NCBI GenBank assembly: GCA_018366195.1
Contig: JAGZIN010000008.1
Coordinates: 31,306 to 95,305 of the forward strand
Reading direction: 5' to 3'
DNA length: 64,000 nucleotides
Source of the DNA: Butyricicoccus pullicaecorum
Lineage (GTDB): Bacteria; Bacillota; Clostridia; Oscillospirales; Butyricicoccaceae
Notes under the pieces: model-generated
Seen by the model: the letters and a program-made list of their open reading frames with translations, nothing else
Databases searched by the model: none
Told to the model about the DNA's origin: nothing
Shown here: one piece after another, positions 23,444-32,327 of the stretch
How positions within the stretch are numbered: position 1 is the first letter of the stretch
Layout of the letters: each line of letters opens with the position of its first letter
Program-made: the position numbers and the translations under genes

Positions 23444-24113
23444 TTTCATCACGATGACTCAATCTTCCATCAAATCCGCTGTAAAGGATTATCTTTGGAT
23501 TACGTTATCCGCCGTTTTCACCGCAATGGCAGTGAACCTGTTTTTTCAGTCCACCGGACTCGCGCCGGGCGGGATTACCGGACTTGCGATTATTTTTTCG
23601 CTCATCACACACATTCCGGTTTCGTACATGTCCCTTGCGATTTCGATTCCCCTTTTGATTTTGGCAACCGTGCTGCTGGGCAAGGGGTTTGGAATCAAAA
23701 CACTGTATATTACATTGATTACCCCGATTTTTATGGAAATTGTACCCGTTTTGGATATAAAACGCATTTGTGCGGATTTGCCATGGGTTGCAGCGCCGCT
23801 GATTGCAGCCGTTGCAGGCGGTATCTTGGTGGGGGCAGCGGTTGGGATTGCCCTCAATCATCAGTGTGCAACGGGGGGAACCGACGTGATTGCACTTTTG
23901 ATTCAATATGTATTTCGTTTTTTGAAGGTTCCGACGATTTTATTCTGTCTGGACGGCAGTGTTGTTGTGGCGTCGGGCATCATTTCGGGCAATCTGTGGA
24001 TTGCAGGATTCAGCTTGCTTTCTCTGTTTCTCATTATGCAGACCATTCGCAAGATTACGGCGAAGAAGCAGCCGGACAGTGCACAGTCCGTCGCAGAAAC
24101 AATAGACAGATAG
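23433..24113 (+). CDS. YitT-family membrane protein
   Basis: A 226-residue integral membrane protein with five to six helices and the YitT_membrane signature QSTGLAPGGITGLAIIF (about 40-56), NHQCATGGTDVIALLI and a GS-rich last helix. The usual C-terminal DUF2179 sensory domain is absent, so it is a short form. The start ATG overlaps the previous stop by eleven bases; another in-frame ATG at 23454 is possible since neither has a strong ribosome site. Function is unknown, though family members have been linked to small-molecule transport. A terminator follows. Confidence 0.82.
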   Translation: MDSDFITMTQSSIKSAVKDYLWITLSAVFTAMAVNLFFQSTGLAPGGITGLAIIFSLITHIPVSYMSLAISIPLLILATVLLGKGFGIKTLYITLITPIFMEIVPVLDIKRICADLPWVAAPLIAAVAGGILVGAAVGIALNHQCATGGTDVIALLIQYVFRFLKVPTILFCLDGSVVVASGIISGNLWIAGFSLLSLFLIMQTIRKITAKKQPDSAQSVAETIDR

Positions 24114-24115
24114 AT

Positions 24116-24167
24116 ACAGCCCCCTCTGATTCGGATTGTTCCGGTCTCAGAGGGGGCTGTTTATTCT
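24116..24167. terminator. Bidirectional terminator
   Basis: ACAGCCCCCTCTGA (24116-24129) pairs with TCAGAGGGGGCTGT (24147-24160), and T-rich sequence follows. It ends at the stop codon of the convergent gene. Confidence 0.88.
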
Positions 24168-25096
24168 TAACGGGGAATGTTTGGAATACGGGTGTCATTG
24201 CCAAAATCGAATGGCTCATAGTAGGAAAGATTGAGCATCCAGCCGGAATCAAATTGAGCCGCATAACTGCTGGCAAGCTCAGCGGCTTTGTCTCGTGCCA
24301 GCTCAAACAGCTGCATGACGCTCTCTGTGCATACGATATCCGGCTTCCATAGATTGTGCCACGGGCTGTGAGATTCGTTGAGTGCGTCCCACTGGGGCAA
24401 GCCGAATTTGATATGTGATGTGAGGAGTGCGCCCTTGCCTAAAATCTGTTCCACTGCGCGTGCCGGTGTACGCAATACCTTACCGGTCTGGAAGAAAAGA
24501 CGCTGGTAGGTCAAGGCTTCGGAGAATATGGGACGCAGGGTTCGGGTCGGGATATCCTCGCGCAGTACGCGGCGAATCAGGTGGTGCAGGACGACTGCAA
24601 GCACAGCGGTTTCCTCGTCTGTCAGCTGATAACTCTCGGTGGGCAGGCGCAGATGGTCGCCCTTCAGCGTGTCAAACAGTGCACAGTCGATGTCCGATTC
24701 GATTTGGCAGTGAATGAGGGTGGGATTTTCCTTTGGCATTGCAGTGAGGCACTCATGCTGACGGCAGTATATATAAGGGTGCAGGGTACTGTCGAGCGCA
24801 TAATGACAAAGAAATCCATAAAAATATGCGGCTGTGATATGATGCGCATTGCCGGTCAGGCGGTTGACTGCTTCGGCAAAGACGGCAAAGAATTCATCTG
24901 TTTTTTCTTCATGTAAACGCGCGCCGATTTTGTGCAGTGGGCTGCCGCGATATACCTTATGGAAGAACATGGGGTCTGGACCTTGCAGACCCCAGCGGAA
25001 TACAGCTGGATGTAGGGCGGCCTCGCGCTGTGCGGCGGCAGGAAAAACTGCAAGTGCAGCTTCTCCAAAGAGGTCATGTGCGATAAAGTCTGCCAT
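24167..25096 (-). CDS. Zinc-dependent phospholipase C family protein
   Basis: A 309-residue soluble protein with the His/Asp pattern of the S1/P1-PLC-like fold: IAHDLFGE at the N terminus, GPDPMFFHKVYR (about 39-50), GFLCHYALDSTLHPYIYCR (about 94-112) and an acidic HCQIESDID block (about 128-136). These would bind Zn2+. There is no signal peptide, so it acts inside the cell or is exported in another way. Such proteins are common in Clostridia and their true substrate is not known. It is monocistronic, with an AAGGAAGG site 11 bases before the ATG. Confidence 0.82.
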   Translation of the reverse strand: MADFIAHDLFGEAALAVFPAAAQREAALHPAVFRWGLQGPDPMFFHKVYRGSPLHKIGARLHEEKTDEFFAVFAEAVNRLTGNAHHITAAYFYGFLCHYALDSTLHPYIYCRQHECLTAMPKENPTLIHCQIESDIDCALFDTLKGDHLRLPTESYQLTDEETAVLAVVLHHLIRRVLREDIPTRTLRPIFSEALTYQRLFFQTGKVLRTPARAVEQILGKGALLTSHIKFGLPQWDALNESHSPWHNLWKPDIVCTESVMQLFELARDKAAELASSYAAQFDSGWMLNLSYYEPFDFGNDTRIPNIPR

Positions 25097-25329
25097 CGCG
25101 TAAGTACCTTCCTTTCTTTTGGTTGATATCTTTATTATACTTGATTTTCGAGGAGACGGAAAGAGAAAACCGAAAAATTGTATCCGTTCGGCGTGTTTTC
25201 AGAAAAGTATGTGCGCTTTTACAAATCTTTCATGTTCTTTCCCGAAATGAGGTGTATAATAAAAAAAGATACGGCAGTTTGTATGGAGCTGTCGTGGTCT
25301 GTGAAACTGCAAAAAAGGTGGGAATCCAA

Positions 25330-26013
25330 GTGAATCATAAAAAAATTTTGATTGTGGAAGATGATGAAAACATCAGGGAATTGCTGCGCTTATATTTGGA
25401 GCGTGAGGGGTATGAAATTTCAGAGGCAGAGAATGGAGCGGTAGGGCTTTCCAAATGGAAGGCAGAAAATCCGGATATGATGCTTTTAGATGTCATGATG
25501 CCCGTCATGGACGGCTGGCAGGTCATCAAGGAGGTGCGGGATTCCGGTTCCAGTATGCCAGTCATTATGATTACAGCCAAGGGGGAAACCATGGATAAGG
25601 TTTCCGGTCTGGAGCTGGGAGCAGATGACTATATTGTAAAGCCGCTCGAAATGAGAGAGGTTGTCGCACGTGTGCGTGCGGTTCTGCGCCGGCTGTCTCC
25701 CGATGATGGCAGTAAGCTGACCTTTGACGGGCTGACCATTGACAAGCAGGCGTATGAACTGGTCATTGGCGGCAAGCGTGTTGATGCGCCGCCCAAGGAA
25801 ATCGAGCTGCTTTATTTTTTGGCGCAAAGCCCGAACAGGGTCTTTACGCGTGCACAGCTTCTGGACGATGTTTGGGGCTTTGATTATTTTGGTGATACCC
25901 GTACCGTAGACGTTCATGTAAAGCGCCTGCGCGAAAAGCTGGAGGGTGCCTCCGACAAGTGGGAGCTCAAAACCGTATGGGGTGTCGGTTATAAGTTTGA
26001 AACCAAGAATTGA
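25330..26013 (+). CDS. OmpR/PhoB-family response regulator
   Basis: A 227-residue DNA-binding response regulator. The receiver domain (about 5-118) has the acidic pocket E10-D11-D12, the phosphoacceptor D54 in LLDVMMPVMDG and Lys in IVKPLE. The winged-helix domain (about 130-227) ends VWGVGYKFE. The start is GTG 25330, with AGGTGGG upstream; longer starts would add residues of no family similarity. Its stop overlaps the region of the kinase start, so they form an operon. The htrA gene follows within 100 bases of the kinase, suggesting envelope stress control. Confidence 0.95.
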   Translation: MNHKKILIVEDDENIRELLRLYLEREGYEISEAENGAVGLSKWKAENPDMMLLDVMMPVMDGWQVIKEVRDSGSSMPVIMITAKGETMDKVSGLELGADDYIVKPLEMREVVARVRAVLRRLSPDDGSKLTFDGLTIDKQAYELVIGGKRVDAPPKEIELLYFLAQSPNRVFTRAQLLDDVWGFDYFGDTRTVDVHVKRLREKLEGASDKWELKTVWGVGYKFETKN

Positions 26014-26036
26014 GCAGCAAAGGGGAGCGGATTGGG

Positions 26037-27485
26037 TTGAACCATAGCTTTTTTACAAAGAATTTTTTGTCCTCTGTCGTATTGATTCTGGTTGCCTTTA
26101 CCTTGGCAGCCGGTGCATTTTTTTACCAGATAGATAGATATGCAAAGGAAGAAAAGGAGGAGCAGCTGAAAGCAACCGCAGCGTCAATTGCAGAGCTTAC
26201 AACCTATGCGGTAAAAACAGGGGACATGCTCAATATTGCGGTATTGGACGTATCGCTCAAGAGCACCGCCAATCAGGACCAAATGAGTATCCTCATTGCC
26301 AACCCAGATGGACAGGTGCTGATGAGCGTAGAGCCAGACAGCAGAGCGGTTTTGACCGGCAAGCAGATTCCGATGCCGGTCGTGCGCGAGCTGACCCGTG
26401 CCGGAAATTATTCGGAGACGGGCACGCTGGGCGCTCTGTTCCGTGAGACCAATTACATCGTAGGAACGCTGTGTGAGGATACAGATGGGACGGATATGGC
26501 GTTGGTCTTTGTTGCCGCAAGTACGGAACGTGTGGTCGGTATGCTTCAGCAGGTGACTAAGATTTTTGTTGTGATTTTGCTGGGTGCGCTGGCATGTGCG
26601 CTGGTCATCAGTTATTTCATTTCCAGCCGTATGACACGCCCGCTCAAGACGATGGCAAATGCGGCAAAGGAATTTGCGGCAGGCAATTTCAGTGTTCGTG
26701 TGCCGGAGGACAACCACTGTGATGAGATTGATGAACTGGCAAGCTCGTTTAACAATATGGCGCGCGATTTGGAGCAGCTGGAGGAGCTGACGCAGGGCTT
26801 CATTGGAAATGTATCCCATGAGTTTAAGACGCCCATGACAACCATCAGCGGCTTTGTAGACGGTATGCTGGACGGCACCATTCCACAGGAGCAGCAGAAA
26901 AAGTATCTGCAAGTGATTTCCGATGAGGTCAAGCGCCTATCCCGTATGACGATGAGTATGCTGGCAGCGGCAAAAATTCAGTCCGGAGAACTGATTATCA
27001 GTCCGGTTCCCTTTGATTTTTCCGAGATGACAAGCGAGATTTTATTTTCCTTTGAGCAGAAAATCAATGGAAAAAATGTCGAGGTCAATGCGGATTTCGC
27101 AGACCGTCTGATGGTGATGGGAGACCGAGACCATGTGTTCCGTGCGGTTTATAATCTGGTGGATAATGCTGTGAAGTTTATTGACAATGGCGGTACGCTG
27201 CGCGTCTCCGCTTATCCGGCGGGCGCATTTTGTGAATTTTCCATCTGTAATACCGGCGGCGGAATTTCGGCAGAGGATATTCCCTATATTTTTGACCGGT
27301 TTTATAAGACTGACCGTTCCCGTTCCCGAGACCATTCGGGTGCTGGTTTGGGGCTGTACATTGTGAAAAACATCATCAATCTGCATGGCGGTGATATTTC
27401 TGTGCGCTCAGATGGAGGAGAAACCGAGTTTTCCTTTACCCTTCCGCTGGCACCTGTTACCAAACCGGGAAAATTTCAGAAATGA
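26037..27485 (+). CDS. Sensor histidine kinase
   Basis: A 482-residue membrane kinase partner of the response regulator upstream. It has a TM helix (about 12-30), an extracellular sensor of about 140 residues with PAS-like features (ANPDGQVLMSV), a second TM (about 175-197), HAMP, HisKA with phosphoacceptor H261 in GNVSHEFKTPMTT, and an ATPase domain with N-box NLVDNAVKF and G-box SGAGLGLYIVKNI. TTG 26037 is favoured because AGGGGAG lies about nine bases upstream; an in-frame TTG at 26010 that overlaps the regulator stop is the alternative. The signal is unknown. Confidence 0.93.
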   Translation: MNHSFFTKNFLSSVVLILVAFTLAAGAFFYQIDRYAKEEKEEQLKATAASIAELTTYAVKTGDMLNIAVLDVSLKSTANQDQMSILIANPDGQVLMSVEPDSRAVLTGKQIPMPVVRELTRAGNYSETGTLGALFRETNYIVGTLCEDTDGTDMALVFVAASTERVVGMLQQVTKIFVVILLGALACALVISYFISSRMTRPLKTMANAAKEFAAGNFSVRVPEDNHCDEIDELASSFNNMARDLEQLEELTQGFIGNVSHEFKTPMTTISGFVDGMLDGTIPQEQQKKYLQVISDEVKRLSRMTMSMLAAAKIQSGELIISPVPFDFSEMTSEILFSFEQKINGKNVEVNADFADRLMVMGDRDHVFRAVYNLVDNAVKFIDNGGTLRVSAYPAGAFCEFSICNTGGGISAEDIPYIFDRFYKTDRSRSRDHSGAGLGLYIVKNIINLHGGDISVRSDGGETEFSFTLPLAPVTKPGKFQK

Positions 27486-27578
27486 GAAGAAGTTCACGAA
27501 ATATTCATACTTGCGACAATAAAGCATCACAATCTATGCGTAGAATAAAATCAGAACAAACGGAAAGGGTGTTACGTC

Positions 27579-29048
27579 ATGGATTTTGAAAATAGAAATA
27601 CAACAGAAGAACCGGAGAGACTGCAGGAGCCAATTTCGGAACCGCACTCCGATAGCCAGCAGCCCGGCGGCAATCCGCCGGTTTCGGATTCGTCACCGCA
27701 CAGACAGGAGCCGCTGGAACAGCGCCTCCATGCAGGCAATCCTTCTTATACCACCTATCAGGAATGGCTGGAAATGGAACGCAAGCGCACAGCCAAGCAG
27801 GAAAGACATAAGGAGCGGACAGAAAAGAAAAAGAATCGAAATCACAAGCCGATTTTGATTGTGGGTTCTATTGCCGCAGCCTGTGCCCTGTTTGCGGGCG
27901 GTATCGCGCTCGGCGGCGCGATGCGGGACGGCGAAACTGCGACAGCAAAAGCGGCGGTCAATCCCAATTTGCCGAGCGTGAGCATTTCCGCACCAAGCAA
28001 CACCATGAGCACCAGCACGAGCGGGCTTTCCGGTGAGGAAATTTATGCAAAGGTATCGCCGTCGGTGGTCTCTGTGCAGGCGGTCAGTCTGCAAAACGGA
28101 AAGGGTGGAACCGGCTCAGGTGTCATTATGAGCGCAGATGGTTACATCATTACCAATCAGCATGTCGTCACCAATGAAAATACAGGTGCCGTATTGGATA
28201 AAATCACAGTCGTTATGTCGGACGGAACCAATTTACCCGCAGCGGTCAAGGGCGTAGACCAGCAGACCGACCTTGCAGTGCTGAAGGTGGAGCCGGCTGG
28301 TATCCAGCTCACACCAGCAGAGTTTGGTGACTCCAACAATCTGAAGCCCGGTGAGGAGGTCTTTGCAATCGGTTCTCCAGGCGGTTTGGAGCTTGCCAAT
28401 ACCATTACAGGCGGACATATCTCGGCACTCAACCGTGATATCACCATTGATGACCGCGTGATGAGCCTGATTCAAACAGATGCGGCAATCAATCCGGGCA
28501 ACTCAGGCGGCGCACTCATCAATAAGTATGGTCAGGTCATCGGCATCACCTCAGCAAAGCTGGGCATCAGCTACTTCGAGGGATTGGGCTTTGCCATTCC
28601 GATGGATACGGCGAAACCAATTGTAGATGAGCTGATTCAGTTCGGATATATTGCAGGACGTCCGCAAATCGGCATTTCGGGCAGAAATGTCAGCGAGCAG
28701 ACCGCGGCTGCCTATGGGATTCCGCAGGGGGTGCAGATTGCACTGGTAGACTCGCGTTCCAATGCCGCAGCAGCAGGCATACAGGTCAACGATATTATTG
28801 TTGGCATCAATGGCAAGACCATCACCAATATGGACGAAATCAATGCAGTGAAGGACAGCCTGAAGGCGGGAGATAAAATCACGCTCAAGCTGTACCGTAT
28901 CTCAACAGGCAAGGAATTTTCCGCTTCTTTTGCGCTCAACGACCAGCATGACCTCGAGGGCACAGACCCGAATCAGCAGCCTACACAGCAGGAGTCGCCG
29001 CAGGAGTGGTATTACAACAATCCATTCAGCTATTTCTTTGGCAGATAA
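27579..29048 (+). CDS. htrA: HtrA/DegP-like membrane-anchored serine protease
   Basis: A 489-residue S1C protease of envelope quality control. A long charged cytosolic N terminus (1-90) is followed by one TM helix (about 91-113), then the trypsin-like domain with catalytic H195 (TNQHVV), D231 (TDLAVL) and S309 (NPGNSGGAL), and one PDZ domain (about 370-460). The tail is Gln/Pro-rich and ends in FFGR. GGAAAGGG lies upstream of the ATG. It follows the two-component pair by 93 bases, in the manner of the CssRS-HtrA arrangement of Bacillus, so that system probably controls it. A terminator follows. Confidence 0.93.
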   Translation: MDFENRNTTEEPERLQEPISEPHSDSQQPGGNPPVSDSSPHRQEPLEQRLHAGNPSYTTYQEWLEMERKRTAKQERHKERTEKKKNRNHKPILIVGSIAAACALFAGGIALGGAMRDGETATAKAAVNPNLPSVSISAPSNTMSTSTSGLSGEEIYAKVSPSVVSVQAVSLQNGKGGTGSGVIMSADGYIITNQHVVTNENTGAVLDKITVVMSDGTNLPAAVKGVDQQTDLAVLKVEPAGIQLTPAEFGDSNNLKPGEEVFAIGSPGGLELANTITGGHISALNRDITIDDRVMSLIQTDAAINPGNSGGALINKYGQVIGITSAKLGISYFEGLGFAIPMDTAKPIVDELIQFGYIAGRPQIGISGRNVSEQTAAAYGIPQGVQIALVDSRSNAAAAGIQVNDIIVGINGKTITNMDEINAVKDSLKAGDKITLKLYRISTGKEFSASFALNDQHDLEGTDPNQQPTQQESPQEWYYNNPFSYFFGR

Positions 29049-29060
29049 GATGAATTTTCA

Positions 29061-29094
29061 GGCTGTGTTCCCACCGTGGGAACACAGCCTTCTT
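29061..29094 (+). terminator. Terminator after htrA
   Basis: GGCTGTGTTCCCA pairs with TGGGAACACAGCC around CCG, followed by TTCTT. Confidence 0.88.
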
Positions 29095-29217
29095 GCAGCT
29101 GTGCGTACGATTGTTCGAATAAAATTTACAAAAAAAGATAGGCTTTTGAAAACAGTAGTGTTATAATGAAAGCAACAATTGAGAATGCGGGCTTACCGTA
29201 TGCTGGAGGAAATCAAA

Positions 29218-29868
29218 ATGAAATCGGTATTGCTGATTGGTTTGGGTCGTTTTGGGCGTCACATGGCGGCAAAACTCAATGAGATGAACCATGAGGTACT
29301 TGCAATCGACATCGACGAACAGCGTGTCAATGATGTACTGCCTGTTGTAACCAGTGCGCAGATTGGAGACAGCACAAATGAAAATTTTGTGGCTTCTTTG
29401 GGTGTGCGTAATTTTGACCTGTGCGTGGTTGCGATTGGAGATAACTTTCAAAGCTCGCTCGAAACCGTTGCGCTGCTCAAGGACTATGGTGCGCCGTTTG
29501 TGGTAGCACGGGCGAACCGTGATGTGCATGCGAAATTTTTGCTGCGCAATGGCGCAGATGAAGTGGTATATCCGGAAAAAGAGATGGCAATTCGTTCGGC
29601 GGTCAAGTACAGTTCGGACAACGTGTTCGATTATATTGAACTGACTGGAGATTATTCTATTTATGAAACGCCCATTCCCAATGCATGGATTGGGAAAACG
29701 ATTGTAGATTTGGGGGTACGTACCCGATATCATATCAATATTATGGCACTGCGCCGCGGCTCAGAGCTGCTTCCGCTGCCGCGTCCGGACCATATTTTCC
29801 GCGGCGATGAAACCATGCTGATTCTGGGCGCCAATAAGGATTTGACCAAGTTTATGCAGCGCAGATAA
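29218..29868 (+). CDS. ktrA: KtrA/TrkA-type potassium uptake regulatory subunit
   Basis: A 216-residue cytosolic RCK protein that gates a membrane K+ channel-like subunit by binding ATP/ADP or NAD(H). The Rossmann motif LLIGLGRFGRHMA (about 4-16), the acidic AIDIDEQRV strand end and GDSTNE are characteristic. The C-terminal RCK_C domain covers about 135-216. The start at 29218 has GGAGG eight bases upstream. TATAAT lies at 29162-29167 without a good -35. The KtrB partner is not adjacent; the gene is monocistronic here, bounded by terminators on both sides. Confidence 0.92.
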   Translation: MKSVLLIGLGRFGRHMAAKLNEMNHEVLAIDIDEQRVNDVLPVVTSAQIGDSTNENFVASLGVRNFDLCVVAIGDNFQSSLETVALLKDYGAPFVVARANRDVHAKFLLRNGADEVVYPEKEMAIRSAVKYSSDNVFDYIELTGDYSIYETPIPNAWIGKTIVDLGVRTRYHINIMALRRGSELLPLPRPDHIFRGDETMLILGANKDLTKFMQRR

Positions 29869-29908
29869 ATACGTTGGCACATGGGAACGTTCTGTTGTTT
29901 TTCGGACA

Positions 29909-29958
29909 AAAAAAGGGTGAACAGCCTATATCGAGGCTGCTCACCCTTCTCTTTTTTT
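29909..29958. terminator. Bidirectional terminator
   Basis: AAGGGTGAACAGCCT pairs with AGGCTGCTCACCCTT (one mismatch) around ATATCG. T-runs are present on the plus side and A-runs on the left for the minus strand. Confidence 0.85.
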
Positions 29959-30009
29959 TAGATAGAACGATATCACAGCGCAAAGGCAGTCTGTTCGGTG
30001 CAAATCGCC

Positions 30010-30960
30010 TTAGTTAAAGTAGACGATTTCCTGCTCTGCCGGCTGTGCAGGCTCCAGATGTTCGCAATAAAGAACAGGACCGTCGCCGCGGTACTGCGGC
30101 ACATACTCCACGCCAACCTTTGCCGTGATGGTCAGCCAGCCTCTGTTTTTCACTTGCTCGGTATTTGCACCCTTGCATAGGAAGCCTAAGAACTGGACAT
30201 CATCGGCACAGCAAACCATTGCAAAGCGTCCGGGCACAAAAAGGTGCTCGCGTGCCAGTTCTGCGGGTTTGTATGCCATGGCTTTGAATTTGACGGTTTT
30301 GCCCTCGTATTTTTCGGGGCTGCTGGTGGCATCTACATACCAAAGACCAAAGTCGGTATCCTCAATTTCGATGACGGGTGCATCTAAATCAAAGGGCTGC
30401 GGCATGTTGTCGCGATAGTCCTCAGAACCCCCGTCCATATCATCTAAAAAGATGGTGGCGCGTGGATTCATCGCACGGATATTCTTCTGGTACAGCATAT
30501 CCTTGAGTGCGTCTGTGCAGCGGTTAAACACAATGAGGTCTGCCATGGTGAGCTGCTCGAACATGCGGGGACCGAGATTGTTGGAATACAGCTCGAAGGT
30601 TTGGGCGTTGACTGTGGCAACGATTTGATAGATAGGCCATTCGGGAGGCAGCGTGCCCTCCAGAAAGTCGGAAATCTCCCACATACCATTCAGCTCAATG
30701 AGTACACGGTCGGGATTGTATTTTTCACCAAGGTCACGGAAAAAGCGCAGAGTCAGCGCAGAAGGCTCCTCGACTGCAATCAGCGTGGTGCGGGCGGTTG
30801 CGAGCAGCGCGGAATCGTATTCCTCCATACCTTCTTCACACACAATGAGGAGAGAGCGTTCCTCCTCGGTAAAGTTGGGGTCGCGCAGGATATCTTGAAT
30901 AAAAGAGGTTTTACCGCTTTCTAAAAAGCCGGTAAACAGATAAACAGGAATTTCTTTCAT
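30010..30960 (-). CDS. CobW-like GTPase fused to a DUF1980/TIGR03943-like C-terminal domain
   Basis: A 316-residue protein. Residues 1 to about 190 form a P-loop GTPase of the COG0523/CobW group, with Walker A GFLESGKT (11-18) and ELNG in the switch region, but the CxCC metal motif of typical members is absent. Residues about 205-316 (GKTVKFKAMAYKPAEL, then RFAMVCCADDVQFLGFL) resemble the C-terminal half of the TIGR03943/DUF1980 proteins that travel with YcgR-type permeases. The start lies three bases after the upstream CobW gene, so both are cotranscribed and translationally coupled. A metal-handling role is likely; the fusion is unusual to my knowledge. Confidence 0.8.
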   Translation of the reverse strand: MKEIPVYLFTGFLESGKTSFIQDILRDPNFTEEERSLLIVCEEGMEEYDSALLATARTTLIAVEEPSALTLRFFRDLGEKYNPDRVLIELNGMWEISDFLEGTLPPEWPIYQIVATVNAQTFELYSNNLGPRMFEQLTMADLIVFNRCTDALKDMLYQKNIRAMNPRATIFLDDMDGGSEDYRDNMPQPFDLDAPVIEIEDTDFGLWYVDATSSPEKYEGKTVKFKAMAYKPAELAREHLFVPGRFAMVCCADDVQFLGFLCKGANTEQVKNRGWLTITAKVGVEYVPQYRGDGPVLYCEHLEPAQPAEQEIVYFN

Positions 30961-30963
30961 GAT

Positions 30964-32139
30964 TTACACTCCAAACAGCTCCGCAATGCGGTCCGTATCC
31001 AAATCGGCACCAATGACGCACAGCCGACCGGTATAATCTGCTGCACCGTGACGGATTTCCGGCTGACCGGGAACAAAGTCGAAGTGGAGCCATTCACCGT
31101 CAGGTGTGGGAACAATCCCTTTTGCACGCAGAACCGTGCCAAGAGAGATATCACCCAGCGCAGACAGAATGGAGGATAGCTGTTCTTCGGTATACTTGTG
31201 TGGGGTTTCCTGTCCCCAACTCTGGAACACTTCATCAGCATGATGATGGTGATGTTCATGGCAGCCACAGCCTTCTTCATGTTCGTGGTCATGATGATGG
31301 TGGTGTTCATGGTCATGGCAGCCACAGCCTTCTCCATGTTCGTGGTCATGATGATGGTGATGTTCATGTTCATGGCAGCCACAGCCTTCTCCATGTTCGT
31401 GGTCATGATGATGGTGATGTTCATGTTCATGGCAGCCACAGCCCTCTCCATGTTCGTGGTCATGGTGATGCCCGTGTTCATGGTCATGATGGTGCTCCTG
31501 TGTATGGTGCATGATTTCATGCAGCACCTCGGCAGTCAGGGAGTGACTGTCCTCCATAACAGACAGGAGCTGATTGCCCGAAAGCTCGTCCCATGGAGTG
31601 GTTACGATGCGCGCGTTGGCATTGTGTGCGCGGAGCATGGAAACAACAGCCTCCAAGCGGTCATCTTTTACAAATTGGGTACGGGAGAGCAAAATCGCAC
31701 CAGCGTGTTCAATTTGATTGAGGAAGAACTCACCGAAGTTCTTGATATACATTTTTGCTTTTTGCGCATCTGCGACCGTAACAAAGCTGTTGAGAGATAC
31801 GGGCTGCTGCTCAGCAATATTTTGTACAGCGGCGATGACATCGGACAGCTTGCCGACACCGGAAGGCTCGATGATGATGCGGTCCGGGTGATAGGTTTCG
31901 ATGACCTCTTGGAGTGCTTTGCCAAAATCTCCAACCAACGTACAGCAAATACAGCCGGAATTCATTTCGGTGATTTGAACGCCTGCATCTTTGAGGAATC
32001 CGCCGTCAATGCCGATTTCTCCAAACTCGTTTTCAATCAGCACAACCTGTTCGCCGCGCAGAGCCTCGGACAGCAGGCGCTTAATGAGTGTTGTTTTACC
32101 GGCGCCGAGAAAGCCGGATATAATATCAATTTTCGTCAT
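30964..32139 (-). CDS. CobW/COG0523 family metal-chaperone GTPase with His/Cys-rich repeat
   Basis: A 391-residue G3E GTPase that probably delivers or stores a transition metal. It has Walker A GFLGAGKTT (9-17), the metal motif GCICC (62-66), and a CobW_C domain near the C terminus (about 315-391). Residues 211-300 are an insert made of His/Asp/Glu with GCGC steps, built from 19-residue repeats and able to bind many Zn2+/Ni2+/Co2+ ions. Related proteins (ZigA, YeiR, YciC) respond to zinc shortage. No clear Zur box was seen upstream. It is the first gene of a two-gene unit with the fused GTPase. The ribosome site is AAAGGAAG. Confidence 0.9.
   Translation of the reverse strand: MTKIDIISGFLGAGKTTLIKRLLSEALRGEQVVLIENEFGEIGIDGGFLKDAGVQITEMNSGCICCTLVGDFGKALQEVIETYHPDRIIIEPSGVGKLSDVIAAVQNIAEQQPVSLNSFVTVADAQKAKMYIKNFGEFFLNQIEHAGAILLSRTQFVKDDRLEAVVSMLRAHNANARIVTTPWDELSGNQLLSVMEDSHSLTAEVLHEIMHHTQEHHHDHEHGHHHDHEHGEGCGCHEHEHHHHHDHEHGEGCGCHEHEHHHHHDHEHGEGCGCHDHEHHHHHDHEHEEGCGCHEHHHHHADEVFQSWGQETPHKYTEEQLSSILSALGDISLGTVLRAKGIVPTPDGEWLHFDFVPGQPEIRHGAADYTGRLCVIGADLDTDRIAELFGV
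31240..31509 (-). repeat. 57-bp in-frame tandem repeat encoding the His/Cys-rich region
   Basis: Three nearly identical 57-bp units (31375-31431, 31318-31374, 31261-31317) plus partial copies at both ends encode 19-residue steps of the form (H/E/D)n-GEGCGC. The Cys pairs recur at residues 234/236, 253/255, 272/274 and 291/293, exactly 19 apart. Such arrays change length easily by slippage. Confidence 0.9.
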
Positions 32140-32261
32140 AAAAAAGCTTCCTTTCTAAGAGTGAACAATAGATGTTAACCATATCATACCGCGATTTCTG
32201 AAAAAAAGAAAGGTTATTTTTGTGAACATAAGGCAACAGAATCAAAAAAATTTGGCAAAAT

Positions 32262-32296
32262 AAAAATACTGCGCCGAACCGGAGCAGTATTTTTTC
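32262..32296 (-). terminator. Terminator after the penicillin-binding protein gene
   Basis: On the minus strand AAAATACTGC and GCAGTATTTTT pair around a 12-base loop, with a T-run. It lies 32 bases past the stop codon. Confidence 0.85.
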
Positions 32297-32327
32297 CTCA
32301 TGAAACAACGGAGACTATCAGTTGTTT

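Noticed and set aside
31261..31431. Regular repeats that might be read as a CRISPR array
   Set aside because: Repeats are in-frame coding units with no unique spacers and no cas genes near.
31198..32178. 326-codon open frame antisense to the His-rich CobW gene
   Set aside because: The Met/Phe/Val-rich runs are the reverse reading of the His/Asp/Glu repeat; no family features.
32140..32261. Zur or Fur box upstream of the CobW genes
   Set aside because: No TCGTAATNATTACGA-like or GATAATGATAATCATTATC-like sequence is recognisable in the upstream 120 bases.
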